From: Euglena gracilis
Taxonomy: Eukaryota; Euglenida; Euglenophyceae; Euglenales
Assembly: GCA_039621445.1 (NCBI GenBank)
Contig: CP154957.1
Span: 2,226,504-2,290,503, forward strand
Direction: 5' to 3'
Length of the DNA stretch: 64,000 nt
The position numbers were made by a program, and so were the translations under genes. The notes under the pieces are model-generated. The model was not told where the DNA came from and did no database searches. It was given only the letters and a program-made list of their open reading frames with translations. This document shows, one piece after another, positions 33,282 to 44,990 of this stretch (its first letter is position 1; the number at the start of each line of letters is the position of its first letter).

Positions 33282-34017
33282 CAGGGGGGGGGGGAATTGC
33301 ACCGTGCAATTTTTGCAATTTTGTGCAATTTTCGATTTTCCCGAAATGTGCAATCTTTTGCAATTTTGTGCAATAAATTGCACATGGCCCAGGACATTCT
33401 GTTTTGGAAAATGTCAGTTTTTGATGCAATTGAGAACTTACCGGGTTTTTTTTTGCTGGAGGTATTGCAAAAACTGGCTCCTACACTGGACATTTACACC
33501 CACACCCCCCACCCCCACCCCCCCACACCCCCCCCCCACACTTGACCAGTGTAGGAGCCAGTTTTTGCAATATATGGGTAGCAGGGGTAGTTTTTGCTGG
33601 GAAACTGATGTGCGTAGTGAAAATTTCCATTCAAAGGCTGTTTATTGTTGGTTTACGTCAGTTTTCAAACCCAATCGGCCAATTGGCAAAGGAGCAATAG
33701 GCGTTCTACAAACAGGTTCGTATTTTGTGCCTTGGTAATTTCTAAGTATGAATTGTTGTGTCTTCCACTGGATGATGAACAAATTCAGGATGAATGGCGT
33801 AAGTATTGCCATCGCATATTGCCACGGCTGATTGTGTTGCAACTTTTTGGGCGAACCGACCAGGTAGAATTGGCAGAATATGCAGCTTTTCTGGTTTCTG
33901 GTATGGCTTTTCTGGTGTGTGCAATTTTGTGCAATTTTGTGCAATTTTGTGCAATTTTGTGCAATTTTTTGCACTGCAATTTTCGACCTCCCGATGTGCA
34001 ATTTCTCCCCCCCCCTG
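33282..34017. mobile_element. Poly-G-ended TIR element with GTGCAATTTT arrays
   Basis: Starts CAGGGGGGGGGGGGAATTGCAC and ends with the complement (GTGCAATTTCT, C-run, TG), flanked by the exact 7-bp direct repeat CCTACCA (33275-33281 and 34018-34024). The interior carries GTGCAATTTT arrays near both ends and a 26-bp perfect hairpin in the middle. Same architecture as the element at 6881-7396. Confidence 0.85.
33464..33570. repeat. 26-bp perfect inverted repeat
   Basis: Arms 33464-33489 and 33545-33570 (TTGCAAAAACTGGCTCCTAC and complement) around a C-rich loop of 55 bp. Confidence 0.95.
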
Positions 34018-34149
34018 CCTACCATCCCCCCCCAAAAAAGAAAACTCGTGTTCCTTGCACAAGTGGGCAAAAGAACATAAACAACTTCAGTGCGAGATCG
34101 ACCGTCAAAGATTCAATTTTTCTTTAAGATTCAGAATTTTCCGCTGCAC

Positions 34150-34240
34150 ACCGCTTCCAATTCGGCTACCCGAAGGTCCCTCTCCGAGATGCTCTCCTCA
34201 AACTCCTGCTCTTGCAGCAGCAGCTTCTGCTGGAGCTCCA
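34150..34240 (-). CDS. Coiled-coil exon
   Basis: Encodes LQQKLLLQEQEFEESISE and RDLRVAELEAV, a heptad-like pattern, ending before GTGTGC. Border positions are approximate. Confidence 0.6.
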
Positions 34241-34499
34241 CCACAGGCAATCGTGAAAGCAAAAGAAAAAGGATTCAAGTGAACGAGCCTATCCCAAATG
34301 GAACTCCACCGTGCATGATCAGCTTTTTGACACTCTTAAAATGCTTTCTGGGAGACCTCAAACTCTGCCCCTTCACAAATGGAAAACCTCCCTCTCACAC
34401 AAAAATCTGGGCCACAAATGCAAAAAAGCAGTGATCATATTTTTGCAACACGCCTGTCCTCCTGAAGTGGACATGGCACAAAATTGGAACAAGAAACAC

Positions 34500-34553
34500 C
34501 AGTTGCCTGGCTGCGAACCGTCTGCTGGAGATGTGCCACCTCTAAGGGCAGTT
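34500..34553 (-). CDS. Coiled-coil exon
   Basis: CCTTCCTGCAG|AACTGCC... to CAACTG|GTGTTT, 54 bp. Encodes LPLEVAHLQQTVRSQAT. Upstream neighbour of the exon at 34240-34150. Confidence 0.6.
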
Positions 34554-35014
34554 CTGCAGGAAGGGGCAAGACCACTCTCGAAGCGTGCAGTAATTTTCCT
34601 CTCATCCAGACTGGGAGATCCCGAAAGACAGCATGTGAGGTGGAAAAAAGATACCAACATCGTTATTCTGAAAACCAAAAGAACGGGAATAAAAAAAAAC
34701 CAAAAGTTTTTTGGGGAACTTGTTGTAGCAAAAAAAGATGAACATTTCACTGAGGCGTGGACAAGAAAAAAGCATATGTTAAAAAACTTGTCCAAATTAA
34801 ATAAAGGCCAGAAAAAAAAACGAATTTCTCCGAAATAAAATATTTAAACTTTCATCACCTGACCTCACGGGAGCAAGCAAAAAAAAACCAACAAGAGAGC
34901 ATGAGAAACGGAACAGCGAGGGCACGTTGCCATTTAGGTGCGAAACAATGTGGCGACCAGCTTTGCACCTCCTCAGCCCTTTATCACAAAAAGGCTCAGG
35001 ATGGAAGAAGACAC

Positions 35015-35175
35015 CCAGCTGGATTCCAGACAGTCTGGCCTGCACTGCCACGCGAGAGGCCTCGGAGATCCGCACAGCCTCTGCGACAGGCTGAGGGTTC
35101 GGGATCGGAACAGGGGGAGCGGGGCTCGGTTTCTTGGGGAGCTCCGTGAAATCTCCGCGGTCACGCAGCAGGCTT
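35015..35175 (-). CDS. Internal exon, Pro-rich then helical
   Basis: GGAACAG|AAGCCTG... to CAGCTGG|GTGTCT. Encodes SLLRDRGDFTELPKKPSP, APPVPIPNPQPVAEA and VRISEASRVAVQARLSG. Good composition and splice sites. Confidence 0.75.
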
Positions 35176-35537
35176 CTGTTCCATTTAAACTTTCATTACA
35201 ATGAAATGAGCCATCACAGCTCTCAGTTTTTCAAGCCAACACACACAATGGAAATGCTTCAGCACAACAGCCTCAGTTGGAGAAATTGTAATAATGGAGG
35301 GGGTCAATCAAAAACGGCCAGGAACGCTCATCTTAGGGCTAAAAACATTTATGATGATAAATTCTTCAATAACAGAACTTCCCACAAAAAATCGACACAA
35401 AAAAACACGAAAACAGAGATTTGTAACAAAGACGCAACCTCCGCACGGTGCAGTTGCCTGGGCTGGATTATAGAGAATGGCAGCGTGCTTAAAGCTCTTG
35501 GGGGGATGGTTGTTGGCGTTGTTGCCGGCCCGCTTAC

Positions 35538-35615
35538 CCATGCCGGGACTGGCCATCACCGGAGCAGAGGGATGGAGTTTGCGGTTCAACGGTGGCCGCA
35601 TCCCAGACCGCTGTG
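35538..35615 (-). CDS. Internal exon
   Basis: CTGCTGCAG|CACAGC... to GGCATGG|GTAAGC, a strong donor. Encodes QRSGMRPPLNRKLHPSAP and VMASPGM. Confidence 0.7.
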
Positions 35616-36299
35616 CTGCAGCAGAAGAAAACGAGAGCATACAAATGGATAAAATGGATCTGTCTTCCGCCCTAACCAGAAATTTCACAAGACTGTGGTC
35701 CATGAACACTGCAACTGTTGAACTTCTGAAAGTGTTTGCAAAACTGTTTGGAAACGTTAATGAAAGACCAACTCTGTGAGTGACATGGATTACACAATCA
35801 AGTGTTTCGGTAAGTTGCCAAGGATTGCAAAAATCAATTGGAAGCGGCCTTGATGCGGCATATCGGCCCTTGCAAGCTTTTGATCGGTGAGGGTTTCGTT
35901 TCTTTTCTGTCTCGGTCAGCCTGGAAAGTGAGACTGTTTGGGGGTGTCATGGAAAAAGGCGGGTGTGGCACAATGCAGTACAAATACAACCTGTGTGTGA
36001 TGAAGCCCCAATGCGCTTCGCAATTCCCTGTAGGGAAGAAATGCCCATGTGGCATCACATTTCAACTGCCCTACCACACCGATGAAGGCACTGGGTTGGA
36101 GGAGAGAAATTACACCGCAAATGGACACGTGAGCAAAACAAACTATTATCATTAAGCATCTTTCATACGCTTGAGTCCCATAAAGCCCAAAAATAATCAC
36201 CTCTGACCCCAGGGGACGATCTTGATATTGGATGCCATCAAGAAAATGCAGAAAGGTTGTGGAAGAAAGCGGAAAAATGTCGTTATTTGTTGATTGTTG

Positions 36300-37060
36300 A
36301 AATGCAATGCACATTTCTGCTGGGGGTGATTCAGAAAAATTTCACCTCCGTGACTTTATTTTTTTTTCATTTTGCAACACTGTTAGATGCTGTCATTCAC
36401 ATTTTTCTAGTGAAAAAAAAAAACCCAAAAAATATGCTTTTTGTAACTTTGGGGACACGTTGATCCAAAAAAAAAAGAAAATGCTGGTCCAAAAAAAATA
36501 TCAAAAATGACAAAAATTTGAACCAAAAAAACTGGTCCCAGGGAAAAATGAGCAAATACAAAAAAAATCATTGAAATTCACTGAAATTAATTAACAACAG
36601 AACTCAAGGGGAAAAAAGACAAATACCACCCAAAGTTGCCAACTTCGTCAAAATTTTGCCTAAAATGGAAAAAAATGCAAACAAAAAAAAGCAAACAAAC
36701 AAAAAGATGCAAAAAATTCACCCTTGCCTCCCTGCATTCCCCTCCCTGCATCCAGGAACACTGATTTTTTTTTCATTTTGTTCATTAAAAAAGAACAAAA
36801 GCACATTTTTGCAGGGGAAATAAACAAAAAAGCGTCCATTGTGTAATTAGCCTTACTGAAAGGAAGGGGCATAGAGAATTTGTTGATATGTCTGTATGCC
36901 TGGCTTGATTGTTGTCGTACCTGGAAACCAGATGGTGTATCTCTCCGGTGTTTTTTTGGGGGGAGGGGGACCAGAAGCAACCTTTTCTGATTATTTGCAA
37001 AACAATACATTTGCTCAAAATGGTACCATTCAAGGACGTTATTTCAGAACAGCAGCAGAC
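36300..37060. other. A-rich intron-like stretch, nothing supported
   Basis: Long A-runs and TTTTTTTTCATTTTG-like sequence. No exon or repeat family recognised. Confidence 0.45.
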
Positions 37061-37279
37061 CCTCGGGTCAGTGGGATGCGAAGGCCGGCGGTAATGGCTG
37101 TCGGTGGCCTCTGGGCTGTTGGGGCACGGCATGGAGAAGACAGAGTTGCCCATGCTGGAGTTGGAGGCGAGGCTGCCGCTGTCGGAAACCATCGACGGGG
37201 AGGAGTGCCTGCAGAGGTGGCGATGCTGTCCCACATATGGGTTGTGGTGGACGAGTGCATGCACCATCTGTGATCCCGT
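37061..37279 (-). CDS. Internal exon, Ser/Asn/Pro-rich
   Basis: TTCCGTTAG|ACGGGATC... to CCGAGG|GTCTGC, 219 bp. Encodes MVHALVHHNPYVGQHRHL, SPSMVSDSGSLASNSSMG and SVFSMPCPNSPEATDSHY. All three frames are nearly open. This one has the most protein-like composition. Disordered region of an unidentified protein. Confidence 0.6.
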
Positions 37280-37714
37280 CTAACGGAAAAAAAAACACGT
37301 GAAAGCATAACGATAAATGTATGGATATGCTAAACCCCCACTCCAATTGGAAGCACCCCCCCCCTTGGGTTTCCTGCCCAAATCAAAACAACACCCACCC
37401 CACAAGGCGGTCGAGAGCATTCGACTGAAATAAGCCAAAATGCAAAGAAAACTTGCAATATCTGCCCGAAAACAGGAGCAACACCAGGTGCATGGCACGC
37501 TTCATGGCTGCATAGAACAACAGTCGCGTTTCATTCAGTTCGTTTCACATGGGCACCCATGAACGATCAACGTTTTATAGCGTGGCACCGATAAGCCTTC
37601 ACGAGGTGATTGGTGAAGGCTTAAAAAGCCAAACAATGGCAAGTTGGCATCCGGTTTAGAAAGAAAAATGGCCTACTGTGCGGTTCCCCACGTATTTGTT
37701 AAACGGCTATAAGA

Positions 37715-37771
37715 CAGAACCGGGGTTCAAACATGGTTCACGGTGCGGAAACGTGTTTGAACCCCGGTTCT
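37715..37771. repeat. 18-bp perfect hairpin
   Basis: AGAACCGGGGTTCAAACA and its complement, 21-bp loop. Could be a small palindromic insertion. No tRNA-like cloverleaf was found around it. Confidence 0.9.
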
Positions 37772-37945
37772 TGCTTGTCAGATAAGGGGGGTGGATGCCC
37801 TTCTGCCATCAAGCATCATCCCAAACAGTAATTCTTCCTGCACAGCTTCCGGGGGGTGGGGCTCCGTGTGGGAAATCGCTTATAGCTCGGCTGCCCAGAG
37901 GTCGAGGCAGAGGTGCAGATTCTGACATCTAAATGGAGTGGTCAC

Positions 37946-38100
37946 CTGGGGACTCTGTCACTTCTGCACTGTTCTGGACTGCCATTGAGGGGCTTGACTT
38001 GGGGAGATGAGAATGCAGGGGATGTCCGCCCAGCACCCGGGACTGGAGAGGATTGAGATCGAGTTGCGATGGTAGCTGCACTGGGAGGTGGATGCACAGC
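37946..38100 (-). CDS. Internal exon, Pro/Ser-rich
   Basis: GACCACAG|GCTGTG... to CCCCAG|GTGACC. The best frame encodes AVHPPPSAATIATRSQSS, PVPGAGRTSPAFSSPQ and VKPLNGSPEQ. A second frame (LCIHLPVQLPSQLDLN) is also open, so the frame is not certain. Confidence 0.5.
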
Positions 38101-38464
38101 CTGTGGTCAAAGAGGAGGTCTTTTTGTGGCAAAATTGAGTGAGAAACAATGCAACGTCCAAACAACCACTCTCTCCTTCACGGGGACCGACGTTGAGGGC
38201 CAAGCTTGCATCATCGAATTTTGGCAGGTCATTCAGGAAAGGCCCGAATAAACAGGAACTTCATCGAAGTTCAGGTGGGGGAGGGCTCTAGGGGCAAATC
38301 TGCAGGCAAACCAAGCGCCCGGAGGGGGGGATTCTGAGTTTCAGAGATGGTGAAAGTTTGTAGAATGATTTCCCAAAAATACCCCACAACGGTGGGCAAA
38401 TAAAAAAAATAACAATTCAGCTTCAACAATACTGAACCTTGCCGAAATATCAGTTTTCTCTCCT

Positions 38465-38581
38465 CTCCAGTAGGCACACCAATTGCCCATCACTCTCGGT
38501 GTTAATATGAACCACATCCTCATCCACTGTGTTGGCCTCGGCGCTCGGGGTAGAAAGCGACAGCTGCGGCTGTTGAAAGGT
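38465..38581 (-). CDS. Internal exon
   Basis: TGTCTTCAG|ACCTTTC... Encodes FQQPQLSLSTPSAEANTV, DEDVVHINTESDGQLV and CLLER. The donor is not clear (about 38465). Confidence 0.6.
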
Positions 38582-38969
38582 CTGAAGACAGCAGAAGGTG
38601 ATACTGCACAATCCAGTTTTTAAGCACAGGTACATTGTGCCAACACTTTGGAGTACAAAAACTGTGAAAAGAACGGGAATTCCAGATGATAAAACCTTTA
38701 CATTTTGTTGTGCTCACCCAATGCTATGACCTGCAAACAAGCAAATCACACCTTGGTGCTTCCCGGGTGAAAATTTCCCACAGTTGATGGGGGTTAAGTA
38801 ACAACTTCCTGGGCAGGGAAATCTGCAGAATTCTTTCAACAACAATACATTGTTCACATGAACACTGCACACCTCGAACTTTGGGACAGTTGCATGAGTG
38901 GAAATGGGAACTCATTCTGCGGTCATTTCTGCCGAGGAACGACTTCCACACATCCACAGACAAAGTTCG

Positions 38970-39190
38970 TCCGGAGGGAGAGAGGCAAACACGAGAGGGG
39001 TGGGGTGGAAAGGGTCCCCAACCAGTGGCAGTAACCGCAGCGGTTGGGCGGGCAGGCGGGGGAGCGACTGGGGTGGGTCGAGTCGTCGGCGTGGCCCGGG
39101 GTGCAGGGGGGAAGGGGTTGGGGGCGGCAGAGCAGAGTGAGGCCATCGGGGGGGTGAAGCTCTCGCAGCACGGGGCAGGATCGGAGCTAA
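38970..39190 (-). CDS. GC-rich Pro/Ala exon, uncertain frame
   Basis: After GCGTTTAG: one frame gives ESFTPPMASLCSAAPNPF and TPVAPPPARPTAAVTATG before a GTTGGG donor. Base composition is much GC-richer than its surroundings. Confidence 0.4.
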
Positions 39191-39446
39191 ACGCCTGAAG
39201 CCCCAAATTCACTGAACTGAGTGGAACGCACTGTGGGGCGTGGGTGGCAGGATGCGGTGCAAAACTTCACGGCACTGGTGGTGCTACACCACCAAAACGC
39301 TAACAGACCGGTCTTCTGACAAAAAAAAATTGTCGTTGTCCACGTGGTTGCATGTTTAGTCTGAGAGAGGGCTGACATTCACGCCACTTTGACGATCAGC
39401 CCATTAATTCCACAGTCCTTCGCGTATGCTCAGGCCGCTTCCCACA

Positions 39447-39590
39447 GTCTTACGTCTTCGTTCCACAGTTAAGAAAATTCACGTCTTACGTCTTCGTCCC
39501 ACAGTTGAGAAAATTCACGTCTTACATCTTCGTCCCACAGTTAAGAAAATTCACGTCTTACGTCTTCGTCCCACAGTTAAGAAAATTCAC
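39447..39590. repeat. 36-bp tandem repeat, four units
   Basis: Unit GTCTTACGTCTTCGTCCCAC followed by AGTTAAGAAAATTCAC, exactly 4 x 36 bp with 1-2 substitutions per unit. Confidence 0.97.
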
Positions 39591-40131
39591 CTCCGGCATT
39601 CTTTGAAGAAAAAAAAAACATGTACTCCGCAGTGCTATTATTATTACATACTCCGCAATAATGCCACCACAACAAACTGCTGGGGTTAAGGTTGAGAAAC
39701 GTGCACACAAGTGATAAGCTGGACAGTACGGGTCCTGGCAGTCTGTTGAATTGGGGCCGTTGTGGGCCACGTCGATTCAGTCCCTTCCGGATGTTGTCCA
39801 GGGCCAATGCAAGGAAGGGACTCCAAAAGTTTAGAAAGAATCAGGTACGCAGAGGTTTGTGTTCTTATTCCTAAAAAAAAAACAGGGTTGTTTTTATTAA
39901 TAGAAAGAAAATCATAGATTTGCCAGCTGTGCAGAAAAAAGAAACTGCTGCCCTTTGAAAGCACAAACATGAAGTTGAAATCACTTTATCATTCAATCAG
40001 CCCCCTGGGCTCCAATATAAAAAAAAATAGAATCAACAACGAAAACCTTTCCACGTCATGGCATGATGGTAACCGTTTGGTGAAGACATGAGCCCTGCTG
40101 AATGCCAAACCCTGGGAAGGCACGCTGGAGT

Positions 40132-40222
40132 TCACCTCACTGAGGCGCTTCGAACCGTGATTCTCAGAAGCGAGGGAATCGGCCATGGGGCCATCTTTGG
40201 TGGCCAGCATATATTCACTTCC
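40132..40222 (-). CDS. Internal exon
   Basis: Encodes EYMLATKDGPMADSLASE and NHGSKRLSE, ending AGTGAG|GTGAAC. The acceptor lies in a C-rich repeat and is approximate. Confidence 0.5.
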
Positions 40223-40229
40223 CGTGCCT

Positions 40230-40510
40230 CCCTCCCGTGGGGGGGGGGGGGGCACTTTTTCCCGGGCCCAAACCCACCCACCCACCTTTTCGAAAATCCA
40301 CTCACCCAGGGTGAGGGGTGGGGGTAAACCACCCACCACCCACTATGTGGCCAAAATTGGCCGAAAATGCTGAAAAAAGGTTTCCAGACCGGCCTTTGGC
40401 TGGGCAAAAACCTGACCCATGGCGCACCCCCCCCCCGAGGGGGGACCAGAGCCCCCAACCCACCCGTCCACTCTCGAAAACCTCCCGGGTGGGTGTTAAA
40501 TGAATCTATG
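40230..40510. repeat. Dispersed intron-family sequence
   Basis: GGGGGGGCACTTTTTCCCGG, CCAAACCCACCCACC, TTTTCGAAAA and GTTAAATGAATCTATGGTG, in the order also found in ABCC intron 1 (9661-9942). A second partial unit follows at 40450-40510. Confidence 0.55.
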
Positions 40511-40568
40511 GTGACAAGTCCAATAGCTGTGGTTGCGGAGCAGCAAGGGTGTGTACTCAAAGAGGATG

Positions 40569-40600
40569 GGTAAGGGTTAGGGTTAGGGTTAGGGTTAGGA
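40569..40600. repeat. Interstitial telomere-type array (TTAGGG orientation)
   Basis: Five TTAGGG-type units, opposite in orientation to the other arrays of the window. Confidence 0.93.
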
Positions 40601-41228
40601 TTGGCGCCCCGCTGGTGCAATTGTTTCACGCGGCAAAAATTTTATCCGCTTTGCGAGTACAGCCTGGAGTTCGTCTTCTCAGGGAGGCCAACTTCTGGGT
40701 GGGAGGGAGGTCGGAAAAACTCAACAAGCTTCAAAATTCTACCAGACACCAGTGGTGTCTGAAATATAAACAAAAATCATATTAAACAAAAATTTAAAAA
40801 AGCAACGCAGAGAGAAATCCCAGAAATTAAGGAAATGCAAATCAAATCTGAACTGCCAAAAAAGGCGGCGGTAATGTCCAGACATCCCCACTCAGAGGGT
40901 GGTGTGGCACTGGTGCCGGTGGCCGACACAGCAGCGGAGGTGGCAGACTCCGCCACGGGCGTCAAAAATGCCCGGATGAGCCAGCAGCAGAATTTTTTTG
41001 AACCCGGGGTAAAGGAGTAGGGGAACTGGATCATTGGGGGGGGGAGCGGGGTGCACATTGGGGGGTTAATTTTGTGATCCGAAATTATCTTTGGTGTTTG
41101 CATTTAAAATAGAGGAAAACCCCTCCAGCCTACTGGGGGTAACCACTCAGCTCAACACTACCCCCCCGGGGGGGGGGGGGGGGCAGGCCCACCCACACAC
41201 GCACCCCTGACCAATCTCAAAAAAAAAA

Positions 41229-41257
41229 TCCCAATCCCAATCCCAATCCCAATCCCA
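41229..41257. repeat. (CCCAAT)n array
   Basis: About five ATCCCA units grading into AAAATCCA. A short hexamer array distinct from the CCCTAA arrays. Confidence 0.85.
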
Positions 41258-41344
41258 AAATCCAAAATCCAAAAATCTCTGGCCGGGAGCCCTGGCACAC
41301 ATCAGCCCATGTGTTGGCGTCGAGAGGGTACGTCTCCTGCCCAC

Positions 41345-41468
41345 CTGAACGACAGGAGTATACAATGTCAGTAGCCTGTGTGGCTTGTGACGCACCATCC
41401 TCCTGCAATAACAACATTCCTTTTGTGTCTCTGTGCGGAGGAATACACATCCCCAAGAACTCATTCAA
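41345..41468 (-). CDS. Internal exon, unidentified protein
   Basis: TTTTTGTCAG|TTGAATG... to CGTTCAG|GTGGGC. Encodes LNEFLGMCIPPHRDTKGM, LLLQEDGASQATQATD and IVYSCRS. Both borders are good. Confidence 0.7.
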
Positions 41469-42499
41469 CTGACAAAAAATTTAATTCAAACAGACTGTCA
41501 GGTGAACACCAACGCATTTAGAATTTCATCTACAGACTGTGAAGAAACTAAACTCTGGGAGGGGGACTAAATTTCTTTTCACCTTTTAGCCCCCCATGGT
41601 GTGACAGGGTGATCCTTAAGCGCAAAAAAACAAACTAATATAATGTGGTTCCAAAAAAAAACACCGTGAATCGTACACAAACGTATTACAAAAAAAAATT
41701 GGCCACAAAACTTTGAATACGAACCGCAAAACAAATTCATGAAACTGACAGCAGATTTTATTTCAAACCCCTCAGCAAGCCACAGAGGACAATTTGTGCA
41801 CCATTTGGCGAAATCCTTCCCCAATTTTCCCACTATTCTCCTTCAAGACTCCTGTCCATTGTAATTTTCATCCGCAAGACATTAAAATGGTTTAATTTTT
41901 TTCAGAATATCTCAAAAAAATCAAAAAACTCAAAAACTCCTGTTAAAAATGCTGGCATTTTTTGAAAGAAAATTAAATGATTTCGGGTTTTTTTATAAGT
42001 ATTTTCTTTCTAAGTATTTTTTTTATAAAAAAATTATAAATATGTAATAAACTAAAAGGAATTCACCAAATTACCTTTTGGCTGTTTGTTGTTCAAAATA
42101 ATTCAAATTGTTTTTTTGGGAATTGACTTTCAAAAACAAAAAGAAAATGAAAAAAAAGTTCATTTTCATCGATCTTCTGCTGTGTTTTACCCTGTTTTCA
42201 AATTTGGACAAAAGGATTTTCTTTTGGTGTCCACAGATGAACCACAAAAAAATTTCATGGTGTCTGCAAATGAACCACAAAGATTTTTGGTGTTTCCGAC
42301 AGTGAAAAAGAAAATACCCACCACGCTGCCACCTAGATGAATGTCAGGAAAGAATTGAGTTTGCAGAGTGGAGAAAGAAAACTACCATCACCATCATGCT
42401 TCTGTCATTTTCCCTTTCCTTCTTTTTCTTGCCTTTGCCTTCTTCTGTTATTCTGTGATGGTCGGTCTGCTGGCTTGTATGCACTCTCCTGGCTGGCAT

Positions 42500-42631
42500 G
42501 CACTTTGTCCACGTCGACATTGCAGAACATACTCCAGGTCGCCACACAAACTTTCTCGACCTTGCGTCCCGCAGCACTTGGGTGACTCTCAATGATGGAC
42601 AACAAATCCTCCCGCTTAGAGACACGCACAA
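42500..42631 (-). CDS. Internal exon, unidentified protein
   Basis: CAACATCAG|ATTGTG... Encodes IVRVSKREDLLSIIESHP, SAAGRKVEKV and CVATWSMFCNVDVDK. The donor may be AAA|GTGCAT near 42500 or AAG|GTCGAG earlier. Confidence 0.6.
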
Positions 42632-43658
42632 TCTGATGTTGACGATTCTTTTTGGTACTTGTGTCCTGAGATCAGTATTACCCAAAGAGTGCACGTTCAA
42701 AAAAAATCAAATTAGGAATAAATTTGAAGGGAAAAAAAACTCGAAAAAAAACTGCACAAAAAAGTGCAAGAGACGAGCTCCCCCGCCCCCCCCCCCGTGC
42801 TACCAATTTTCCTCTTTGATAGAACCTTCTAATTGGAGTTTGCCAATTTTACTCTCTGCCAAAAACGTTTCCTTCTCTGGCAAAAAAAAACAGTGGGTTT
42901 CCGAAGTGGGTGATGAAAAAAATTGTATCATTCATTAATCTCAACCAAGAGCCCTGTCGAATTTCGACCAACAATTCATCAATTGACTTGCTCTCAATTA
43001 CTGACCCGGCCACCCAGATGCTGCCAACCCAGGGGTGTCGAAGGAAGGGGCTTCCATTGAGATCTCCCCATTGTGACTCTAGAATCCTGACCGAAAAATT
43101 TCACTTGAAAAAACTCCAATTCCCCCAGTGAAAATTTTTGGATTCTAATGTACCATGCATTGATCATCCATGCATTGATATCCATGTTTTCTCCCTGATG
43201 TTCGAAGCAGACATCAGGAAGTCTCAACGGCGTTCGAAAGGTTTGCACAAAAGAATGGTTGGACAAAATTCGATCTCCAAACCGACAAAAAATAAGCCCT
43301 GAAGACACTTGATGACACAAGATTTTTCAATAATGTCAGTTTTTTCATGGTGAATAGGCCCATGACATGACAAAAAATGCACATCTGTTAAAAATATTGA
43401 GGCCATAAAAATCCCGCAAAGCTTTTTCTTTGTAGGTGGGTAAATATTTTTGTTGGTGTGCAAAGAAGGTGGGATGATTTGGTGGTGGTACAATGGACAA
43501 AAGATGAAAAGTTAAACTCATACATTGAGGGAAAAAAAATGAAAATAAGAAACATTCTAGGCACACAATTTGAAAGACCACAAGCACTTGGTGGTGGGGT
43601 GTCTTCACGATCCGTTTGCCATCCCCTATTGCAAGTGAAAAGGAAGTGGGAAGAAATT

Positions 43659-44204
43659 GAGTTTGGCAGCACAACAGTTGATGACGAAAGGGACGTCATA
43701 CTCGGGGTTCTCCGAAGAGGCTGCGTGCCTTGCAGATGTCAAGCATGGAGGCAAAAAATATAAAATCCACCAAGAAGTGTGCGGGGGGGGGGGGGCTGGC
43801 TGACCGCAGTGGAGCCACGCAAAGGCCTGGTGGCAGTAAAAACCATGGTTGGATTGAAAGAGCCCCAGCTGTAAAGGTTTTGAAATTGGGAAGGGTTTCA
43901 AACTTGTTCCAAATACAATACTTTGACATCTTGATGACAAAAAGGTACTTTTTGTTTGAATTTGAGCTGGACTCGTCCACCAAGTCTGACTCAAATCCAA
44001 GTTTTCTACCCATGGGGGCAGACATATTTAGTCATAATTGTTGTGTGGTTCACAAAAGAAATATTAACCACAAAGTCCATATGGTTCTATTTGCATCTGC
44101 GTCTGCGTCGTTACAAACCATACACACGGTGCAAAAAAATATACCAAATAAACACACAGTGGTTGCAGCACAAGCAATTAGCTCTGCGGCAAGCAATTTT
44201 GTCT
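43659..44204. repeat. 540-bp direct duplication, copy 1
   Basis: Starts GAGTTTGGCAGCACAACAGT and ends GCAAGCAATTTTGT. The second copy is at 44452-44990, with scattered substitutions and single-base indels. On the minus strand it holds a possible exon after ATCTGCAAG (SSENPEYDVPFVINCCAAKL). Confidence 0.93.
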
Positions 44205-44451
44205 ATTATAAGGCCAAAAAAATACACTCCTACTAAAAGCTGGACTGGCAATCTTACCGACTAAAAAAACGTAGAGGCATTTAGCGCTCCCTCTATCCTA
44301 AAAAATTTCCTCAAGCACCGAAACCTAAGGGCTTCTAGGTTGTAACATACGAACGAGGCAATTAAACTTATGGAGAGGATGTGCTCAGCTGCTATCTCAC
44401 CTCTATTCTAAATTCTAACAACTAAAACCCTATTAATAAAACACGACTAAA

Positions 44452-44990
44452 AGAGTTTGGCAGCACACCAGTTGCTGACGAAAGGGACGTCATACTCGGG
44501 GTTCTCCGAAGAGGCTGCGTGCCTGCAGATGTCAAGCATGGAGGCAAAAAATATTAAATCCATCACGAAGTGTGCGGGGGGGGGGGGGCTGGCTGACCGC
44601 AGTGGAGCCACGCAAAGGCCGGTGGCAGTAAAACCATGGTTGGATTGAAAGAGCCCCAGCTGTAAAGGTTTTGAAATTGGGAAGGGTTCCAAACTTGTTC
44701 CAAATACAATCCTTTGACATCTTGATGACAAAAAGGTACTTTTTGTTTGAATTTGAGCTGGACTCGTCCCACCAAGTCTGACTCAAATCCAAGTTTTCTA
44801 CCCATGGGGGCAGACATATTTAGTCATATTTTGTGTGGTTCACAAAAGAAATATTAACCACAAAGTCCATATGGTGCTATTTGCATCTGCGTCTGCGTCG
44901 TTACAAACCATACACACGGTGCAAAAAATATACCAAATAAACACACAGTGGTTGCAGCACAAGCAATTTAGCTCTGCGGCAAGCAATTTT
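44452..44990. repeat. 540-bp direct duplication, copy 2
   Basis: Copy of 43659-44204. The exon-like part reads SSENPEYDVPFVSNWCAAKL after ATCTGCAG, and the other open frame (MGRKLGFESDLV) is broken here by an inserted G. The 247 bp between the copies is unrelated. Confidence 0.93.

Noticed and set aside
37690-37780. tRNA-like GGTTCAAAC box
   Set aside because: The sequence is one arm of a simple hairpin. No acceptor stem, anticodon arm or D-arm could be placed.
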